NCBI GenBank assembly: GCA_016201105.1
Contig: JACQDN010000034.1
Span: 1 to 51,292, forward strand
Reading direction: 5' to 3'
Source of the DNA: Pseudomonadota bacterium
Lineage (GTDB): Bacteria > Pseudomonadota > Alphaproteobacteria > Micropepsales > Micropepsaceae
DNA length: 51,292 nt
The notes beneath the pieces were generated by a model. That model was not told the DNA's origin and made no database searches. It saw only the letters and a program-made list of their open reading frames with translations. The position numbers and the translations under genes were made by a program. Below are positions 49,541 through 51,292 of the stretch, one piece after another; positions within the stretch are counted from its first letter, which is position 1; every line of letters starts with the position of its first letter.

Positions 49541-50298
49541 GCGATTCCGTCAAGACGGTTCTCGTCACCGGCGCCGCCAAGCGGCTCGGCCGCGCCATCG
49601 CGCTCGATTTGGCGCGTCATGGCTGGAACATCGCGCTGCACTACAACCGCTCCGAAAAGGAAGCCCGCGCCACCGAAGCCGATGCGCGCACGGCGGGCGT
49701 CAAGGTCGCGCTGCTCCACGCGGACCTTTCACGCGAAGGCGAAACCTCCGGCCTTGTCGCGCGTGCTGTTCAGGCGCTAGGTCCGGTCACGGCACTCGTC
49801 AACAGCGCGTCGGTGTTCGAAAACGACGAGTGGTACAGCGCCGACCGCGCTTCGTGGGACAAGCATATGGAAACGAATTTGCGCGCGCCCTTCGTGCTGT
49901 CGCAGAGCTTCGCCCAGCAAATTCCGCGCAGCGGCAGGGGCGCGATCGTCAATCTGATCGACCAGCGCGTGCTCAAGCCCACCCCGCAGTTCATGAGCTA
50001 CAGCGTTTCCAAAGCCGGACTTTACTGGCTCAACACGACGCTGGCGCAGGCGCTGGCGCCGCGGATACGGGTGAATGCGGTGGGGCCTGGCCCGACCATC
50101 CGCAATGAACGCCAAAGTGACGCCGATTTCCGCCGCCAGCGCGACGCCACGCCGCTCGGAACCGGAGCCGAGCCGCAGGACGTCTGTGACGCGGTGCGCT
50201 ATCTTCTGGAGGCTTCGACCGTGACGGGTCAGATGATCGCTGTCGACGGCGGACAGCATCTGATCTGGAACACGCCCGACGTGCAGGGGAAGGAATGA
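49537..50298 (+). CDS. SDR oxidoreductase, pteridine-reductase-like
   Basis: A 253-residue short-chain dehydrogenase. The nucleotide-binding motif is TGAAKRLG, the TGxxxRxG form that marks pteridine reductases (PTR1) and NADPH use, unlike the common TGxxxGxG. The active site has the Tyr and Lys of YSVSK, but the usual catalytic Ser is replaced (NLIDQRV). The neighbouring folB, overlapping by 4 bases, supports a role in reduction of dihydropteridines or dihydrofolate (FolM-like). Coupled to DUF2333 upstream. Confidence 0.85.
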   Translation: MSDSVKTVLVTGAAKRLGRAIALDLARHGWNIALHYNRSEKEARATEADARTAGVKVALLHADLSREGETSGLVARAVQALGPVTALVNSASVFENDEWYSADRASWDKHMETNLRAPFVLSQSFAQQIPRSGRGAIVNLIDQRVLKPTPQFMSYSVSKAGLYWLNTTLAQALAPRIRVNAVGPGPTIRNERQSDADFRRQRDATPLGTGAEPQDVCDAVRYLLEASTVTGQMIAVDGGQHLIWNTPDVQGKE

Positions 50299-50690
50299 CC
50301 AACGTTCAGCCGTTTCGCATCGCGGACGCCAAGCGCGCGATCCGTCACGTCTTCATCCGCAATCTGGAGCTGCTCGCCAATATCGGCGTCTACGGCCACG
50401 AAAAAGGCAAGCTGCAGCCGGTGCGCATCAACGTCGATCTGGCAGTCGAAGATCTCGTCGACGTCGGCGACAAGCTCGACATGGTGGTCGACTACGCTTC
50501 CATCGAGCAGAAGATCCGTACCCTCATCGCTGAGGGCCACATCAATCTCGCCGAAACTCTCGCGGAACGCATCGCACAAGCCTCGTTCGACGATCCGCGG
50601 GTGAAGACGGCGTGCGTGCGGGTGGAGAAGCTTCACGCGTTGCCCGGCGCGGAATCCGCCGGCGTCGAGATCGAACGCGAGCGGAGCTGA
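50295..50690 (+). CDS. folB: Dihydroneopterin aldolase
   Basis: A 131-residue FolB protein: IFIRNLELLANIGVYGHEKGKLQPVRINVDL-type core, DMVVDYASIEQKI with the catalytic Tyr region, and INLAETLAERIAQ. It converts dihydroneopterin to hydroxymethyl-dihydropterin in folate synthesis. The N-terminal extension of about 15 residues is unusual but not disruptive. ATGA overlap with the SDR gene. Confidence 0.9.
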   Translation: MTNVQPFRIADAKRAIRHVFIRNLELLANIGVYGHEKGKLQPVRINVDLAVEDLVDVGDKLDMVVDYASIEQKIRTLIAEGHINLAETLAERIAQASFDDPRVKTACVRVEKLHALPGAESAGVEIERERS

Positions 50691-50707
50691 GAGTCCGCGC
50701 CCCGCCG

Positions 50708-51226
50708 ATGTCAATATCCGTTCCCGATCTTCTCTTGGCTTTTCTGGCCACGGCCGTCACGCTGGCCGGATTCGCGGGCATCGTCACCAGCATTGATCGC
50801 GACGCCGCTAAAGTGTCGTCCGATCTGGTGTCCTTCCGGCTGCGCTCCCTGATTTCCTCCGCGCTCAGCACGATCCTTTTTGCTGTCCTGCCGCTGCTTG
50901 CAATTCTACTCACGGGCAGAGTCGAGGAAGTATGGCGCGCGGCTTGCGCCGCTCAGGCGCTGTGGATTGCGTTCTACGTTGTACGCATCGTTGTCATCCG
51001 CCAAAGTTTTCGCGGCGAACGCGCGCAAGGCATGCGACTCTCACACTACTATCTCATGATGTCGCTTGGCGCAGCGGTTAGCGTGATGCTGACGGCCGCT
51101 GCCTTCGGCAGGCTGCCTGCCGCCGCGAGCTATGCCGTCGGCGTGTTCTGGTTGGTGTTTTCCGTTGCGCTCTTTTTCATGCGCCTGGTCTTCACGCTGG
51201 ACGAATCGCTCAGGAAGGCGGAGTGA
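50708..51226 (+). CDS. Hypothetical four-helix membrane protein
   Basis: A 172-residue protein with four predicted helices (about 6-27, 47-69, 78-97, 115-160 as two). A conserved FRLRSLISSALSTILFAVLP segment resembles uncharacterised small membrane proteins. ATG at 50708, no strong ribosome-binding site. It follows folB by 17 bases and may be in the same transcript. Confidence 0.7.
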   Translation: MSISVPDLLLAFLATAVTLAGFAGIVTSIDRDAAKVSSDLVSFRLRSLISSALSTILFAVLPLLAILLTGRVEEVWRAACAAQALWIAFYVVRIVVIRQSFRGERAQGMRLSHYYLMMSLGAAVSVMLTAAAFGRLPAAASYAVGVFWLVFSVALFFMRLVFTLDESLRKAE

Positions 51227-51237
51227 GGGGTGCCTCC

Positions 51238-51292
51238 ACCCTCCCTTGGGAGGGTCGAAAAAAATTCGAGCGACGCGAGGGTTTTTTCGGGG
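51238..51292. repeat. Family A repeat, cut by the window end
   Basis: accctcccttgggagggtcg, then a long aaaattcgagcg...gttttttcgggg. The sequence stops inside the repeat. Confidence 0.8.

Overview
The window is about 51 kb of GC-rich DNA with compact gene spacing. Gene content points to an alphaproteobacterium: a SYLF-domain protein, paired DUF4870 proteins, a GlnD uridylyltransferase starting at TTG, a UvrB with a long N-terminal extension, AlkK-type acyl-CoA ligase, DUF1223, DUF2277 and DUF2333 proteins, and several long-leader cold-shock genes. I cannot name the genus. I saw no rRNA, tRNA or CRISPR array.

Layout. (1) 1-1562: a complete IS4-family (IS50/Tn5 group) insertion sequence whose left end coincides with the window start. 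It truncates an exported OmpH/Skp-like gene (1563-2250). (2) 2.5-11.6 kb: acyl-CoA ligase, DUF1499 membrane protein, TonB-C-like exported protein, a minus-strand run (small membrane protein, metallo-beta-lactamase-fold hydrolase, Phd/VapC toxin-antitoxin, amidohydrolase), a GST and a periplasmic binding protein. (3) 11.6-16.6 kb: two DUF4870 paralogues, a Tat-exported sulfite-oxidase-fold molybdoenzyme with its cytochrome b, small proteins, SYLF and DsrE-like proteins. (4) 16.8-21.6 kb: a WYL regulator divergent from two FAXC/metaxin-like GSTs, a DUF1223 protein, an ArsR regulator and a NIPSNAP protein. (5) 21.7-25.8 kb: a histidine-kinase-like protein lacking its phospho-acceptor His, then a BlaI/M56 pair. 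(6) 26.2-30.7 kb: YVTN propeller protein and uvrB, which carries an in-frame stop. (7) 30.7-34.4 kb: an island of lower GC with an SF2 helicase-nuclease fusion divergent from a DpnI homologue, the best candidate for a defence system. (8) 34.6-38.3 kb: two HigBA-like modules, DUF2277, a GreA/GreB-like factor and a PAS_5 protein. (9) 38.8-42.7 kb: three cold-shock genes with two small charged coiled-coil paralogues, an exported protein and a GST. (10) 43-51.2 kb: aquaporin, glnD, trpS, DUF2333, a pteridine-reductase-like SDR, folB and a membrane protein.

Two themes cut across the region. First, intergenic space is densely packed with palindromic dispersed repeats of at least seven families; one copy supplies the start codon of a gene and another the stop codon. 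Second, three toxin-antitoxin loci and the BlaI locus share the same promoter geometry: a TTGAC(A/G) box about 27-30 nt before the first ATG with a dyad in between, which suggests leaderless, autoregulated transcripts.
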